Positions 52,200 to 63,814 of a DNA stretch of 64,000 bases are shown here, piece by piece. Within the stretch, counting starts at the first letter, position 1; every line of letters begins with the position of its first letter. Position numbers and translations under genes: made by a program. The notes under the pieces are model-generated. The model searched no databases. It saw only the letters and a program-made list of their open reading frames with translations, and was not told the origin of the DNA. This stretch comes from Vombatus ursinus (taxonomy: Eukaryota; Chordata; Mammalia; Diprotodontia; Vombatidae), in NCBI RefSeq assembly GCF_900497805.2, contig NW_020948983.1, positions 25,084,494 to 25,148,493 on the forward strand. The letters run 5' to 3'.

Positions 52200-52319
52200 C
52201 TAAACAGGAAAAAATGTCAGTGAAAGAGTTCTCTTGACATATGAAGTTGGGTAAAAAAACACATTCCATCTCAATTCACCTATTGCTTCCCATTCTTGCT
52301 TAGGTACCTTGAGGAAGTC

Positions 52320-52930
52320 TGTTCCTCCTGCATAACACTGAATCTCTTACCTCTGTGTCTTTGTAAAGGTTTCCCCAGTGTCTAGAATGTACTCCGTCCA
52401 CATCTCTGCCTCTTATAATTCCCACCTCCCTTTAAAACTAAGCTCTAACAGCATATCTTACAGAAGGACTTTCCTAAGCCCCTGGTTACAAATGTTCATT
52501 ATTTTTTGACATTACTTATTTTACTCTGTGTAGTTGTTGTAGGTGGTGCAATGGATAGAGCACCAGGCCTGGAGTCAGGAAGACCTGAGTTCAAATGTGG
52601 CCACAGACACTTATTAGCTGTGTGACCTTGGGCAAGTCACTTAACCCTGTTTGCCTCAGTTTCTTCACCTGTAAAATGAGCTGAAGGAGAAAGTGACAAA
52701 CCACTGTAGTATCTTTAGTAAGAAAATCCTAAATGGGGTCATAAAAAGTCAGACATGACTGAAAAAAGACTAAATAACAACGAACTATCTATTGTACCAT
52801 TCTCAGTAGAATATAAGATTCACAAGGCAGCAAGTATTTCAAGGATTTGTTTTTTGCTGTCTATATATCTCCCCATCAGCTGTCACAAAATCTTGAATAT
52901 GTGTTTAATAAATGCTTATTAAGTTGAATG
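52320..52930 (+). repeat. L2 fragment split by a RTE-tailed SINE
   Basis: The left part has TCCCCAGTGTCTAGAATGTA; the right part has GAATATAAGATTCACAAGGC and GTGTTTAATAAATGCTTATT. Confidence 0.7.
52538..52785 (+). repeat. SINE with BovB/RTE-type tail
   Basis: Head TAGGTGGTGCAATGGATAGA, core CAAGTCACTTAACCCTGTTT, tail AATGGGGTCATAAAAAGTCA and GACATGACTGAAAAAAGAC. Confidence 0.85.
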
Positions 52931-53389
52931 AGCCGAATTTTCCTTCTTTCCCAGGGCAGGAGTATGTGTAGGGGACAGGGGATGGAGGAGTTGAAATAAA
53001 AAATAGCCAGAATGACTAGTGAATCCATAGTTATAGGCAAATAAGTATATACCCCCAATCCCCCTCTGCCCCAAATGACACCACCCTGGGTGTGTATTCT
53101 TAGCTGGCTGACTTCTGCTTAATGTATTCAAAAGTAGCAAGGAATAAGGTACCCATGATTAGTCAGAAAAGCTGGATCGACCTCATTGTGACTTGTTATG
53201 TCCCAGAGCCAGAATCAAAGAAACACAGAGACCTCGTCTTAAGGGGGTATGTAACATTGCTTTATCTTTTGTTTAATTTCAATAAATTATAAACCTCTTT
53301 CAATAGGCCTTTTTTGGTTCCCCCAGTTGTTAGTACCTCACGCCTCTGAAAACATTTTACATTTATTTTGTCTACTTCCTGTATCATTG

Positions 53390-53640
53390 GATGTAGCTCT
53401 GGAGTATAGTCAGAAAGACCTGAGTTCAAATGTGACTTCAGCACTTACCAGCTGTGTGACCCTGGGCAAGTCACTTAAATGCTGTTTGCCTCAGTTTCCT
53501 CAACTGTAAAATGAGAGAATAACAGCACCTACCTCGCAGGGTTGTTAGGAAGGTCAAATAAGATGATATTTGTAAAAGCTCTTAGCTTAGTGACTGGCAT
53601 AGAGTAGGCATTAAATAAATGCTTATTAATTAGTAGAAAT
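53390..53640 (+). repeat. MIR element, near full length
   Basis: ACCTGAGTTCAAATGTGACT, AGCTGTGTGACCCTGGGCAA and AATAAGATGATATTTGTAAA. Confidence 0.85.
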
Positions 53641-53689
53641 AGATAAACTGCTTGCTTTATATCTCCTAGTACAATATCTCCTAGCTTAA

Positions 53690-54188
53690 ATATGTGCTTA
53701 ATAAATGTCTATTGAATTGGATTAGTCAAATTATCCTTCTCCCAGGATCCCTTCTTATCTTTCCAGTCTTCTTGTATTTTAGTCTACTTCACACATTCCA
53801 CTTTATACATTTATATTGGCCTTCTTGCAGTTCCCCAAACATACCACTCCAACTCTATCCTCCATACCTTGATAATAGCTTTTCTGGGCGCCTGGAATGC
53901 TCTGCCCCCTCACCTTCACTTCCTGGTTTCCCTAGCTTTCTTCAAGATTCAGCTCAAGTTGCACCTTTTTCAGGTGACCTGTCCTTCTGCCCCAACTACT
54001 AGTGCCTTCCACTCTCAGATTACCTTCTGTCTATTGCATCTTTATCTTGTATGTTTCTGCTTATTTGCATGTTGTCTCTCTCTTTACAATGTATCCTCAT
54101 TTGAGCTTTTTTTTTGTACCCATTACACTTAGTTCATTGCCTAGCACAGACAAAGGGTTTAATAAATCCTTGTTGATTGACTTGAATC
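53690..54188 (+). repeat. L2 3' region
   Basis: CATACCACTCCAACTCTATC, CCTGGAATGCTCTGCCCCCT, GTTTCTGCTTATTTGCATGT and TTAATAAATCCTTGTTGATT. Confidence 0.85.
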
Positions 54189-54334
54189 ATAAGTGAACTG
54201 GCCTAGTACAGGCCAATACACAGTGAGGAATAGTATTTCCTATACCTTCATAAGTTTTCAGAGGGCTTCCTTAGACATAACTTCAGTTCTAGAATGTTCT
54301 TTCTAGTTCCTTGACTTCAGTACTTCTAAGGGAA

Positions 54335-54580
54335 GGAAATGGAGCAAACATTTAAATAGCAACTACAATGTATTGGACACTGTGCTAAGTACTTTACAAA
54401 TATCCATTTGATCTTCAAAGGAGGTGTTATTATTATCCCCATTTTACAGTTGAGGTAACTGAGGCAAACAGAGGTTAACTGACTTGACCAAGGTCACATA
54501 GCTATTAAGTGTCTGAGGCTGAATTTGAATTCAAGTCTTCCTGACTCCAGGCCCAGTATTCTATCTACTGCTAACCTATG
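54335..54580 (-). repeat. MIR element
   Basis: Antisense: GTATTGGACACTGTGCTAAG, CCATTTTACAGTTGAGGTAA and TGAATTCAAGTCTTCCTGAC. Confidence 0.8.
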
Positions 54581-54594
54581 TCTCTCTTTTTGCT

Positions 54595-55430
54595 GGCCAA
54601 AAATTCATCCACTCAGTTGTCAAAGTGATCTTTCTAAAGTGCATTTCTGACCATGTCACTCCCTTCAATAAATTCTGTGTTCAGTCATTTCAGTTGTTTG
54701 ACTCTGTCCCCAATCAAAGTTTTCTTGGCAAGGATAATGGAGTAGTTTGCCATTTCCTTCTCCAGATTATTTTACAGATGAGGAAATTGATACAAACAGG
54801 GTTAAGTGACCTGCCCATGGTCACACAGCTAGTAAGAGTCTGAAGCCAGATTTGAACTCAGGAAGATAACTCCAGGCCCAGCACTCTATGCACTATGGTG
54901 CCCCAATAAATTCTAGTGCCTCCCTATTGTCTCCAGAATCAAATATTCTGTTTGGTTTTTAAAGCTTTTCACACAAGACCTCTTTCCTCTATTTACATCT
55001 TCTTACAATTTACTCCCCTCTACCTTCTCTGTGAGCCAGTGACACTGACCTCCTTTCTCTCCCTCCCTTTTAGCATTCCATCTGCAGACTTTGCCTTTTC
55101 ACTCCCTCCTCCAAGCCTAGAATTTTTCTCTTTACCTCTGCCTCCTTGCTTCCCTGGCTTTCTTCAAAAGTAGGTTCAAATAGACCTCCTATGAGAGGCC
55201 TTTCCTTTCTCCCTTCCCATCCCCCACTACTGGTGCCTTGTCTGTAAAATAACTTATTATTTACACTGTATGCATCTTGTATGTACATAGTTGTTTGTAT
55301 TTTGCCTCCATTAAAATGGGAGCTCCATTAAAATGCTGCGGAGCAGAAACTTTCTTTGGTAGCCCAGAGCTTAGCACAGGACCTAGTACATAGTAAGTGC
55401 TTAATAATGTGTGTTGATTGACTTCTATCA
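54595..55430 (+). repeat. L2 3' region split by a SINE
   Basis: Left part to 54677 (GTGATCTTTCTAAAGTGCAT), right part from 54904 (GTGCCTCCCTATTGTCTCCA) to TAGTAAGTGCTTAATAATGT. Confidence 0.85.
54678..54903 (-). repeat. SINE with BovB/RTE-type tail, inside L2
   Basis: Antisense: tail TTTTCTTGGCAAGGATAATG, middle TTACAGATGAGGAAATTGAT, head ACTCTATGCACTATGGTGCC. CAATAAATTCT lies on each side as target-site duplication. Confidence 0.88.
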
Positions 55431-56575
55431 CCATACACCTCCTACTATCCTCAACTACCTATCAGAATATTATGAGTATCTCTCTGCTCCCAGATTTCCT
55501 CCCTGCCCCTCAACATAATATAGTTCAAATCATCTTTCACTGTTTGTTAACACTCTTACTCAATAGTTTCCTGGCAGCTGACCTAACCCCCTCAGATGTA
55601 TACATATTTACAAATATAATGGGGGTAGGCGTAAGCCCCATAAGCTACAGGGCTCTGGGCCACTTCCAAAGGACTATGTGTACTCTGGCTTAGGGATTAC
55701 AAAACAGTTCATTTACTGGGCCCTTGGTCCAATGGTATACTGGTCAATGTTTACCAACTGCCTGTTCCTCAAAATATACACATAACACAATTTTAAACTT
55801 AATCTGCATTATTAATATTTTCTCTTTCTCTTTAGATAATCGAAAAAACAATAGATCAAGCCCCAATTTGTGACCTCTGCAGATTTACAAATGCTCATGC
55901 TCATATTGCATGATGCTCATATTGAAAAGTTAACAGTCTATTCTCACGAGCAGGTTTAAGCTGGCTCCATCACATCCCTACTTTAGTCCCATGAAGGCTT
56001 CATGGAGTACCCATGTCAAGGAGGCCTGGACCCTGAGCCTGGAAGAACCACCTATTCAGCTTGCTTTGGGGCAAAAACAGATTCGTCTCACCCTTTTTCT
56101 TCATCTCTCCAGAGCAGGTGATATGAACTCTCTCTGGGACTACCAATAGAAAGAGAAGTAAGCACACGGATTGACTATGTGAGCCCAAGCCAGGGCCTCT
56201 TTTCCTTGGAGACTGACAGCTCCTTGGTCCTTCAGAAGGAGCTGCCTGGGAGGAGGAGGTTCCTGCAACTACATCCTTGTTGGAGAAAATGACCACAAAG
56301 GGATGATGAGTTCAAGTCCATGTCTGGCTGGCCAGAAAATATGAACCTTAAGAACCTTAAGAAGCTTGTGAAAACAGGGCAGATCTGAGGGAGTGAAATG
56401 CCTTGTCAATAGTCTCACTAAGTATACTGGGTTTTAATGTTTTAAGTATCAACTTTCAAGGAGAATACAATAGAAGTCACAGGATTACTTCTTCATGTTT
56501 AAATCTGCCAGGGTACACTTAGAAGCTTTTCATGTTTTAAGCATATCTTTTCTGTGGAGGAAATAAATAGCTGTC
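55430..56575. other. intron sequence; one repeat copy, no exon
   Basis: An open minus-strand frame at 56000-56296 has no acceptor or donor in a fitting place, and its product does not resemble the IL16 N-terminus or any protein I know. Apart from the repeat at 55795-55930 nothing is recognised. Confidence 0.4.
55795..55930. repeat. unclassified interspersed repeat, copy 2
   Basis: The partner of 6405-6570, same orientation: CTTAATCTGCATTATTAATA then TTTTCTCTTTCTC. GCTCATATTG is repeated within it. Confidence 0.45.
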
Positions 56576-56583
56576 CTATACTG

Positions 56584-56833
56584 ACACAGTGGATAAAGCA
56601 CTGGGCTTAGAATCTGGAAGATCTGAGTTCAAATACAGCCTCAGACTCTAGTTATGTGACCCTGAGCAAATCACTTAACCCCTATTTGCCTCAGTTGTTC
56701 ATCTATAAAATGGCGACACACTAGAGAAAATATGGCAAACCACTCCAGTATCTTTGCCCAGAGAATCCCATGGATTGAAATCATGGGGTCACTAAGAGTC
56801 AGACATGACTGAATGACTAAATGACAAACACCA
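56584..56833 (+). repeat. SINE with BovB/RTE-type tail
   Basis: GACACAGTGGATAAAGCACT, CAAATCACTTAACCCCTATT, AATATGGCAAACCACTCCAG and GGGGTCACTAAGAGTCAGAC. Confidence 0.85.
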
Positions 56834-56839
56834 AACTTC

Positions 56840-58230
56840 ACTGTATGTTAGTTACTTTTCTATTTCCTTTTTGGGGAGACCTTAGATATGGGCCAAACCT
56901 AACGTTTAAGTCATTTCTTTCATTGCTCTAGGGGGAAGACATAAAGAGCCAGAGAGTATGAGAAAAGAGCTTGACATTTCTCTTTAGTAGCCAGGCTCCC
57001 CCCGACATGAGCCCAGTCTGCATGAACCCAGAACTAGCATCCCATTAGTAGGAAAGAGCAAGTATCACCCTCCTTCCTCTTGCCTTGGCCCAGTCTAACC
57101 CATTGTTGCACAAACACCCACATCTATAACAAACATATAATATGGCTCCTGCCTAGGAGGCTATAGTGCTTGGTTGTTCTGCTTGACTAAAGAAAATAAC
57201 AGTCTTTGCAGCAAGTTGGCTTTAGGTTTTAAAGCCTCCGTGGCAGTGAGGAACTGCCTTACTGGAGATGCAGCAAATTGAATAGTTACGAAAGGGGAAG
57301 AAATGAGGGTGGAGGAAGGGAAGTCTATTGGACTAGATGACCTCAAAGTCTCCTTCCAGTTTTACCATTCTACATTTATTAGAAAAATAGGCAATGGTAG
57401 TCTGCATGCAAAAAGTGAATCTGAACAAATACACTACTAGGTATGAACAATTTCCATTAAAAATATTTTCCATGGCTAGAGCATAATTTCATTTGGGATA
57501 AATACATATTTGTGAGGCTGAAATATAACCCTGTCTTTAAAAAAAGATTTATGTTCAGAGGTCAATGAATGCAAATATCCATGGCTTGGTTATTTTTTTA
57601 AAGGGTAGAATATACTAGGGATAGAAAAGAGACCAGAGCTCTAGTTCAGCGTCAACCTTACTGGGGACTGAGGTGATACAAGGCATCAGTTTCATAACTA
57701 AAGCCACACTGGCCAAATCTGACATTGACATTCAGTGGCATTCATTACCAGTGACAGCATTGTGTTGCTTTTCACCATCCCATCTATTGCCTAAGCAACA
57801 GAGAAAGGAGATTCAAGACAACTTTTTCTTCTCTTAGCTAGAGAAACTAAAGGGGGAGGAGGGGGAAGAGGAGTTGACTCTTAAGATGTCTGGGTGTCAT
57901 AAATACTGAAGCCAGAATGGGAGCAATCTTGCCTAAGCTGAGCAGGCCACCAGCATGGCTGTGGCAGAGCCCGGATACACTTAGCAAAGCTGGCAAGCTG
58001 CTCCCAGAGGTCAGCTTACTCCAGGTGTGTGGTCGTCTCTCTCAGTGTTTAATCTGTGTCTTAACCAGATCCTTGCACCCAGTTGAAAGGAGAAAGCCAG
58101 AAAAGTCAAAAAATTAATAAATAAACGGTGCTTCTGGGTGTGCCCTCCAACCAAGCTACCTCTCAGTCCTGAGGAAGCCATAACATTGGAATTCCATAAC
58201 TGGAAGAGAAACAGACTCTAACTTAGCCCA
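56840..58230. other. 1.4 kb of upstream intron without recognised features
   Basis: No repeat family or exon is supported. Plus-strand frames such as 57917-58117 have no homology I know. Confidence 0.35.
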
Positions 58231-58249
58231 GCTCTGAGCAAATATGCTA

Positions 58250-58800
58250 CTTGCAAAACTCCCTCTTTAGAATCATTAAGTTCCCCTCAAAAATCAGGTC
58301 AAGCACTATGTACTATTGGAAGCTTTTCCTCATTCTCTCCCCAATTTCTAGTACTTTTATTGTTCAATCATTTCATTCATGTTTGACTCTTCATAACCCC
58401 ATTTGGAGTTTTCTTGGCAAAGATACTAGAGCGGTTTGCCATTTCTTTCTCCAGCTCATTTTACATATGAGGAAACTGAGACAAACAGGGTTAAGTAACT
58501 TGCCCAGGGTCATACAGTTAGTGAGTGTCTGAGGCAGGATTTGAACTCAGGTCTTCCTGACACCAGGCCTAGCACTCTGTCCACTGCCCCAACTGACTGA
58601 CTTCTAGTACTCTCCTTCCTCAAAAAAAAAAAAAAAATCACCTTATTTTGTAAGTACCTCTGGATATATAGGGTGCTTTTCCCCTTTCCCAATTAAATGC
58701 AAGCTCCTTGAGGGCAGGGACTCTTTTATTTTTATCTTAGTATCCCCAGTGCCTAGCATATAGAAGGTACTTAATAAGTGTAGATTGATTATCAATTGTG
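58250..58800 (+). repeat. L2 3' region split by a SINE
   Basis: Left part to 58345 (CAAAAATCAGGTCAAGCACT), right part from 58612 with AAGCTCCTTGAGGGCAGGGA and GTGCCTAGCATATAGAAGG. Confidence 0.85.
58356..58601 (-). repeat. SINE with BovB/RTE-type tail, perfect target-site duplication
   Basis: TTCTAGTACT is exact at 58346-58355 and 58602-58611. Antisense order: RTE tail at left (TTTTCTTGGCAAAGATACTA), head at right. Confidence 0.92.
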
Positions 58801-58844
58801 CTCATGAGAGGTATTTTTAGATGTATTGTGTCTATTTGGAGGAG

Positions 58845-59062
58845 AGCCACTGTGTAATCGAAAGAACATGGGCAAAAAAAAAAAAAAGTTGGGTCTTCAT
58901 TACAGCTCCATCACTTACTATAACCCAAGGCAAATCACTTCTTCAAACTTCCCTGCCCTGCTTACCCCACAAAGTTATCTTGAGAACTAGATGAGATAAT
59001 ATAAATATGAAAATCCCTTTGTAAACTGTGAAAAGGCTTATACAAATGTTGGGTGTTATTAT
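58845..59062 (+). repeat. MIR element
   Basis: GAGAGCCACTGTGTAATCGA head, CCCAAGGCAAATCACTTCTT core, AGATGAGATAATATAAATAT 3' part. Confidence 0.65.
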
Positions 59063-59507
59063 AGCCAATGAAAAGGTTTCCTTGAACATTCAATCGGTCC
59101 CAGCCCTTCCGAGCTGGAAACCTATCTTCATTTATTCCTGTCGTTTTAAATAAAAGAGAATAAAACAGATTACGGGAGACAGGAGATGAATCAATTAATG
59201 CTGATTACAGGAAACAAGAGGCAAACCAATTAAAATGATGGAATAGTTTGTGGGATGAAACTATTCATGTGAAGGACCACAACTGAAAATATCCTAGAGC
59301 ACCTTCCACCAGGAAATGAGAAACTGTTTTAGAAATCAGGTTAAATTTTTCCACTTAGGTCATTTCCACGGCCTTTGCTCAAGGTAATTTCAGTGTTGCT
59401 GGTTGCTTTCATTAAATTAATGATTATTTTGTTGTTTCCCTCACACACAAAAAAGGACCATTAGGTCACAGAAAAGATAGGTTGGATGTTGAGTTTCATA
59501 TTTTTCA

Positions 59508-59625
59508 CTGAATTCCAACAAGCACTTATTAAGGGCCTGCTGTGTGCCAGTCGTTAAGTATTGGGGATACAAAGACAAAAGTGAAACTGCCCTGAAGGAG
59601 CTTATGTTCTGTCTGGGCAAACAAA
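59508..59625 (-). repeat. L2 3' end
   Basis: Antisense: GCACTTATTAAGGGCCTGCT and CTGAAGGAGCTTATGTTCTG. Confidence 0.8.
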
Positions 59626-60129
59626 GCACACATATAGAAACAGACACAATCTTCATAGATTTATCTTTTTTATACTTTATCCCTTAAATCACTAAGGACT
59701 AAAGGCAGGGGACTAAGAAATGGTCAATGGCTATAGGGGCACTTGTTATATATGACCCTGGCTAAGTCGTTTAATATCTCTATGCCTCAGGCAATTCTTT
59801 CAGACTTGCTAGAAGTTTATCGCACTCTGAAGAAACCATAGCCCTCTGCGTGTTTTTGTTTTTTAGCACCTTATCCAGATCCATGACTGTCATGTAACCA
59901 TGGGGGAATCTTGGGGGCACTGCCCCTTTGGGGATAACCTGCCAAAATCTCCATTTGCCACCCCCATACTAGATTTTTATGTTAACTATTCCATGATTGT
60001 TTCTGGGATCCCATTAGTATAGAAGATTCTGACCATATTGTTCCCTCAAATGATATGATTAGTTTTATGATGTTAAAGATCTTTTGAAGTTCATTCAACT
60101 ACAGGTAACTGAAGAATTAAAATTGCTGG

Positions 60130-60310
60130 GAATAAAGGTTCACATTTATATAGTATTTAGCAATTTGCAAAGTGCTTTTTTATAAGGCAAGCAGATCAAA
60201 TTGTTTTATATCTATTTTGCAAATGAGAAAATTGAGACTCAGAGAGGTTAGTAACCAGTACCACAATCCCACAGTAAATGGAAGAACTAGGTTTTTTAAC
60301 TCCTGTAAAT
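60130..60310 (-). repeat. MIR fragment
   Basis: Antisense: CACATTTATATAGTATTTAG, TGCAAATGAGAAAATTGAGA and GAACTAGG. Confidence 0.65.
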
Positions 60311-60523
60311 GCATCAAACATCTACATCCACTTTAACATTTTATGTAAGACATGGTAATGGAAAGAAAAAAGACAATTTTGCAAATGCAAATACATGTAA
60401 ATCATTTTTAAAATATTATGGACATTGTTACTCGTAATACAGGTCTCAGTGGTTATTAATTCTTCTTTTCCTTCCTGAGTGCAAATCCAAGTGGAATGAA
60501 AATATGAGTTTTAAGAAAAAAAG

Positions 60524-60790
60524 GCAGCTAGATAGTGTTGTAGAGAGAGTATTGGGCCTAGAGTCAGGAAGATTTGAGTTCAGATCTGATCTCAAACTCT
60601 TACTAGTTCTGTGACCTTGGCCAAGTTACTTAACCTCTATCTGGCTCAGTTTCTTCATCTATAAAATGGGGATAATTATGGCATTAACCTCACAGGGTTA
60701 TTCTGAATTTAAAACAAGATATTTATAAAGGGTTTCTCAGACCAAAGAGTGCTATGTAAATACTAGGTTATCACCATTGTTATTATTTAA
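60524..60790 (+). repeat. MIR element, near full length
   Basis: GGCAGCTAGATAGTGTTGTA, GTGACCTTGGCCAAGTTACT, AATGGGGATAATTATGGCAT and an ATT-rich end. Confidence 0.8.
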
Positions 60791-60794
60791 ACAT

Positions 60795-62230
60795 TTTGAA
60801 TTAAATGCATTTTGAATTAAATGCATTTCAATGCTTTTTTTTTCTATGCAGAGTGGCTCTTTTTGTATGTTGCAAAAGGCAAGCAGTGAAAGAGAGGAAA
60901 CATTACTTTCAGAGGAATTAGAACCCTGTAATTACATATGATTATGTATGCAAAAAAGTACAATTTCCTTTCCATCTTTTTTTTTTTTGGTGGCATTTAA
61001 ATAGAGCCCTAACGAAGTCCAGGCTACTGTGGCTTTGTTTCAGAACAACAAATTGAGAGGGTACTGACGCGGCATTTATAATCTTTCAACAGCATAGAAA
61101 CAAGGGGTCTTAGCACCTAGCTAGCTAGGTAAACAGGAAGCTATGGTCTTTCTCCCCTAGTAACTCTCCCACCAGCCCTGTCCCCTTACAGCCCTTTCCC
61201 CCCAACTGCTTCCCAGCAGTAGCCTCTCAAGTCTTGGGATCTTTGTGCCATGGGGCAATATCCCATTCCCATCCCCTACTTTCCCAACTGTGAGTGTCAC
61301 CTTCCTGCAACTTGACCCTTAGGCACAGTTTATGTGGAGGGTATGAAAATACCTGCTTAAGGCTCCATAATTAAAACCACTACACAACCTAAGTTATCAA
61401 AGGGAATTGTACATAGATGTCCAATGGCCAAAAAAAAAATTGTTATGAATTTTGCTTGGAATCTCAGTAAAATTTACTGACCTATGGTTATAAACTCCAC
61501 ATTCTCTTTTCTTTTTATGAAAATCAGTGAAGTATTTACCCTTCCCCAATCCTATGGCATCCTTCCCATCGACAAGATCACTGACAGTGGCTTAGTCATA
61601 ATATCTTACAGTTCTTTCAGCATTTGGGGAAAGGGGTGTGCTGGACCCAGCGGGAACTGTCTTATAGGAGCCAATTGCCTAATTTTCAGTGTGAGTATTT
61701 ACACCTTATAAATTTGCAAAGGCTTGATTTATAGCCCTTGAGCAGGGCTTGATTTATTGTTTTGTTGATACACTACACAAGAAAATTAGAGAAAATGATC
61801 ATACAGATTAAATTTAAAAATGTGTCCAGCTTACTTTTTTTCCTTTTGGAGAACCAGATGTTAAACATTTACCAGCACACTACTTCTTTGGGTTATAATT
61901 TGTCTAGTCTGATGATTTTATGCCCAGGGGCTATGTGGGGGTGTAAGAGAGAGTTGGTCTCTTAGTGTCCCCCATTAAGTACAATTGCTGGTCTATAAAG
62001 CACCCTCTTTCCTTAGCTTTTGACCCAAGCACATGGCCATATTGGTTCAGGTCTGGGACAACCTGGCTTCTATTGAGGGACAGAGTGGGAAAGGTGCTAG
62101 GCTCCATTTTCTCACAGTCAATGGCTGATTAACCCCACACATACAAAACTCTGCAGAAAAAATAAATTTGAAAAAGTTAAACCAGTAATAATGTACCATT
62201 AGACTGCATTTTATAGTTAGCATTTTAAAA
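60795..62230. other. upstream intron, mostly unassigned
   Basis: A stretch at about 61525-61640 (GATCACTGACAGTGGCTTAG, then ACAGTTCTTTCAGCATTTGG) resembles a common old mammalian repeat I cannot name. The rest shows nothing. Confidence 0.35.
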
Positions 62231-62239
62231 TATATGATC

Positions 62240-62400
62240 ATAGATTGTGAACTGGAAGGGACCTTAGAAGCCTCAACTTTACAAATGAGTAAACTGAGGT
62301 CCCAATTGGTTAAGTGACTTGCATGAGGTCACCCAAATAGTGACAGAGGCAGGATTTGAATTCAAGTTCTCTGACTCCAAAGCCAGTGATCTTTACCCAA
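62240..62400 (-). repeat. MIR fragment
   Basis: Antisense: AACTTTACAAATGAGTAAAC and AGGATTTGAATTCAAGTTCT. Confidence 0.75.
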
Positions 62401-62675
62401 AGATGTTAAATGACTTGTCCAAGGCCACGACAGATTCTAACAGGAAGAATAAGATCTCAACATGATCCTCATTGTTGTAACTTCTAATATTCAATTGTAT
62501 CGTCTCGCCTCTCCAAGGAAATGAGGATTTGAGAGGGTTTGGTGCAAAACTACCTCCATTCATTTAAAAAATTGAAGACATCTCAAAGCATATTTATATA
62601 TCATTTTATGCAAAATTAGTTACACATTATTGGCAAACACCAATCATTGTTTACATCAAGTTTCCCAATTATAAG

Positions 62676-62938
62676 CTTTGTTTTGTTCAGTCATTTTCAG
62701 TCATGTCCAACTCTTTGTGACCCTATTGGGGGTTTTCTTGGCAAAGATACTGGAGTGATGTGCCATTTTCTTCTCCAGCTAATTTTACAGATGAGGAAAC
62801 TGAGGCAAATAGGGTTAAGAAACTTGCTTAGGGTCACACAGCCACTAAGTATCTGAGGCCAAATATGAACTCAGGAAGATGAGTCTTCCTGACTCCAGGC
62901 CCAGTGCTCTATGCACTATGGCGCCACCTAGCTGCTGT
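62676..62938 (-). repeat. SINE with BovB/RTE-type tail, full length
   Basis: Antisense: TCATGTCCAACTCTTTGTGA, TTCTTGGCAAAGATACTGGA, TTACAGATGAGGAAACTGAG, and head CACTATGGCGCCACCTAGCT. Confidence 0.92.
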
Positions 62939-63149
62939 CATAGGGAAGTTAACACCTTGTAAACCACAAAGCATTATAGGCATGTAAGCTGTTGCCATTA
63001 TTATCTTTGTGCCTATATTCTCTGGCACTTGAGGTGACATTTGACAATTTGCACACACTAAGAATTGGAGACATTAACCTGATGAATTGCAAGCTTCCTG
63101 AGGGCAGAGACCCCTTACACAGCTTTGTATATAACCTTCCCCTGGGAGA

Positions 63150-63500
63150 TAATCACAACTCACATGTACTATTTTAAATTTTTTTGGAGGCATTTGAGGT
63201 TAAGTGACTTGCCCAGGGTCACACAGCTAGTAAGTGTCTGAGGCTGGATTTGAACTCAGGTCCTCCTGACTCCAGGCCAGTGCTCTTGTTTTAAATTTTA
63301 CAAGGCACTTTTCTCCCAACAACCCTGGAGGACAGGTGATAACAAACTTAATTATCATCATTTTACATATGAGGTTTTCTGAGACCCTAGGGGGTTAAAC
63401 AAGTTGCTTATGGTCACACAGCTGGCACAGCAATGGGATTTGAACCCAGTTTTTCCTGACACCAAGCCCAGCATTCTATCTACTATGTCATACTGCCTCA
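63150..63500 (-). repeat. MIR element split by a SINE piece
   Basis: The right part 63290-63500 is antisense MIR (CAAGGCACTTTTCTCCCAAC, GGGATTTGAACCCAGTTTTT). The SINE at 63183-63287 interrupts its 3' side. Confidence 0.7.
63183..63287 (-). repeat. partial tRNA-derived SINE with target-site duplication
   Basis: Antisense core and box (GTTAAGTGACTTGCCCAGGG, GGATTTGAACTCAGGTCCTC), lacking the extreme head. TTTTAAATTTT flanks it on both sides. Confidence 0.8.
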
Positions 63501-63814
63501 ATGACAGGCTATATCAATAATCAAGCATGTTTGCAGAAGACAGAAAGTTCCATTTAAAATATTGTATGTGTGGACACAGAAACTTTATTCAAAACAAGAG
63601 TCAGAAATTTTGTAATTAGCTTAATGCATAACACTTTCAAAGAGAAATGTCAAATAAAGGCCAAAAATAATCAGCATAATTACTGGACTTTCAGTGGCAT
63701 CATGCCTGGTCATGTCTATAAAAGCTGTAGCTAAATGAGATGGAACTGAAAAATTAGATAACAAAGACACTAGCTCAAATTTAGACAGATATCTACCCTG
63801 TGAGATGGGGGCAG

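Noticed and set aside
56000-56296. Minus-strand 98-codon frame as a possible 5' IL16 exon
   Set aside because: No fitting acceptor or donor, and no resemblance to the IL16 N-terminus as recalled.
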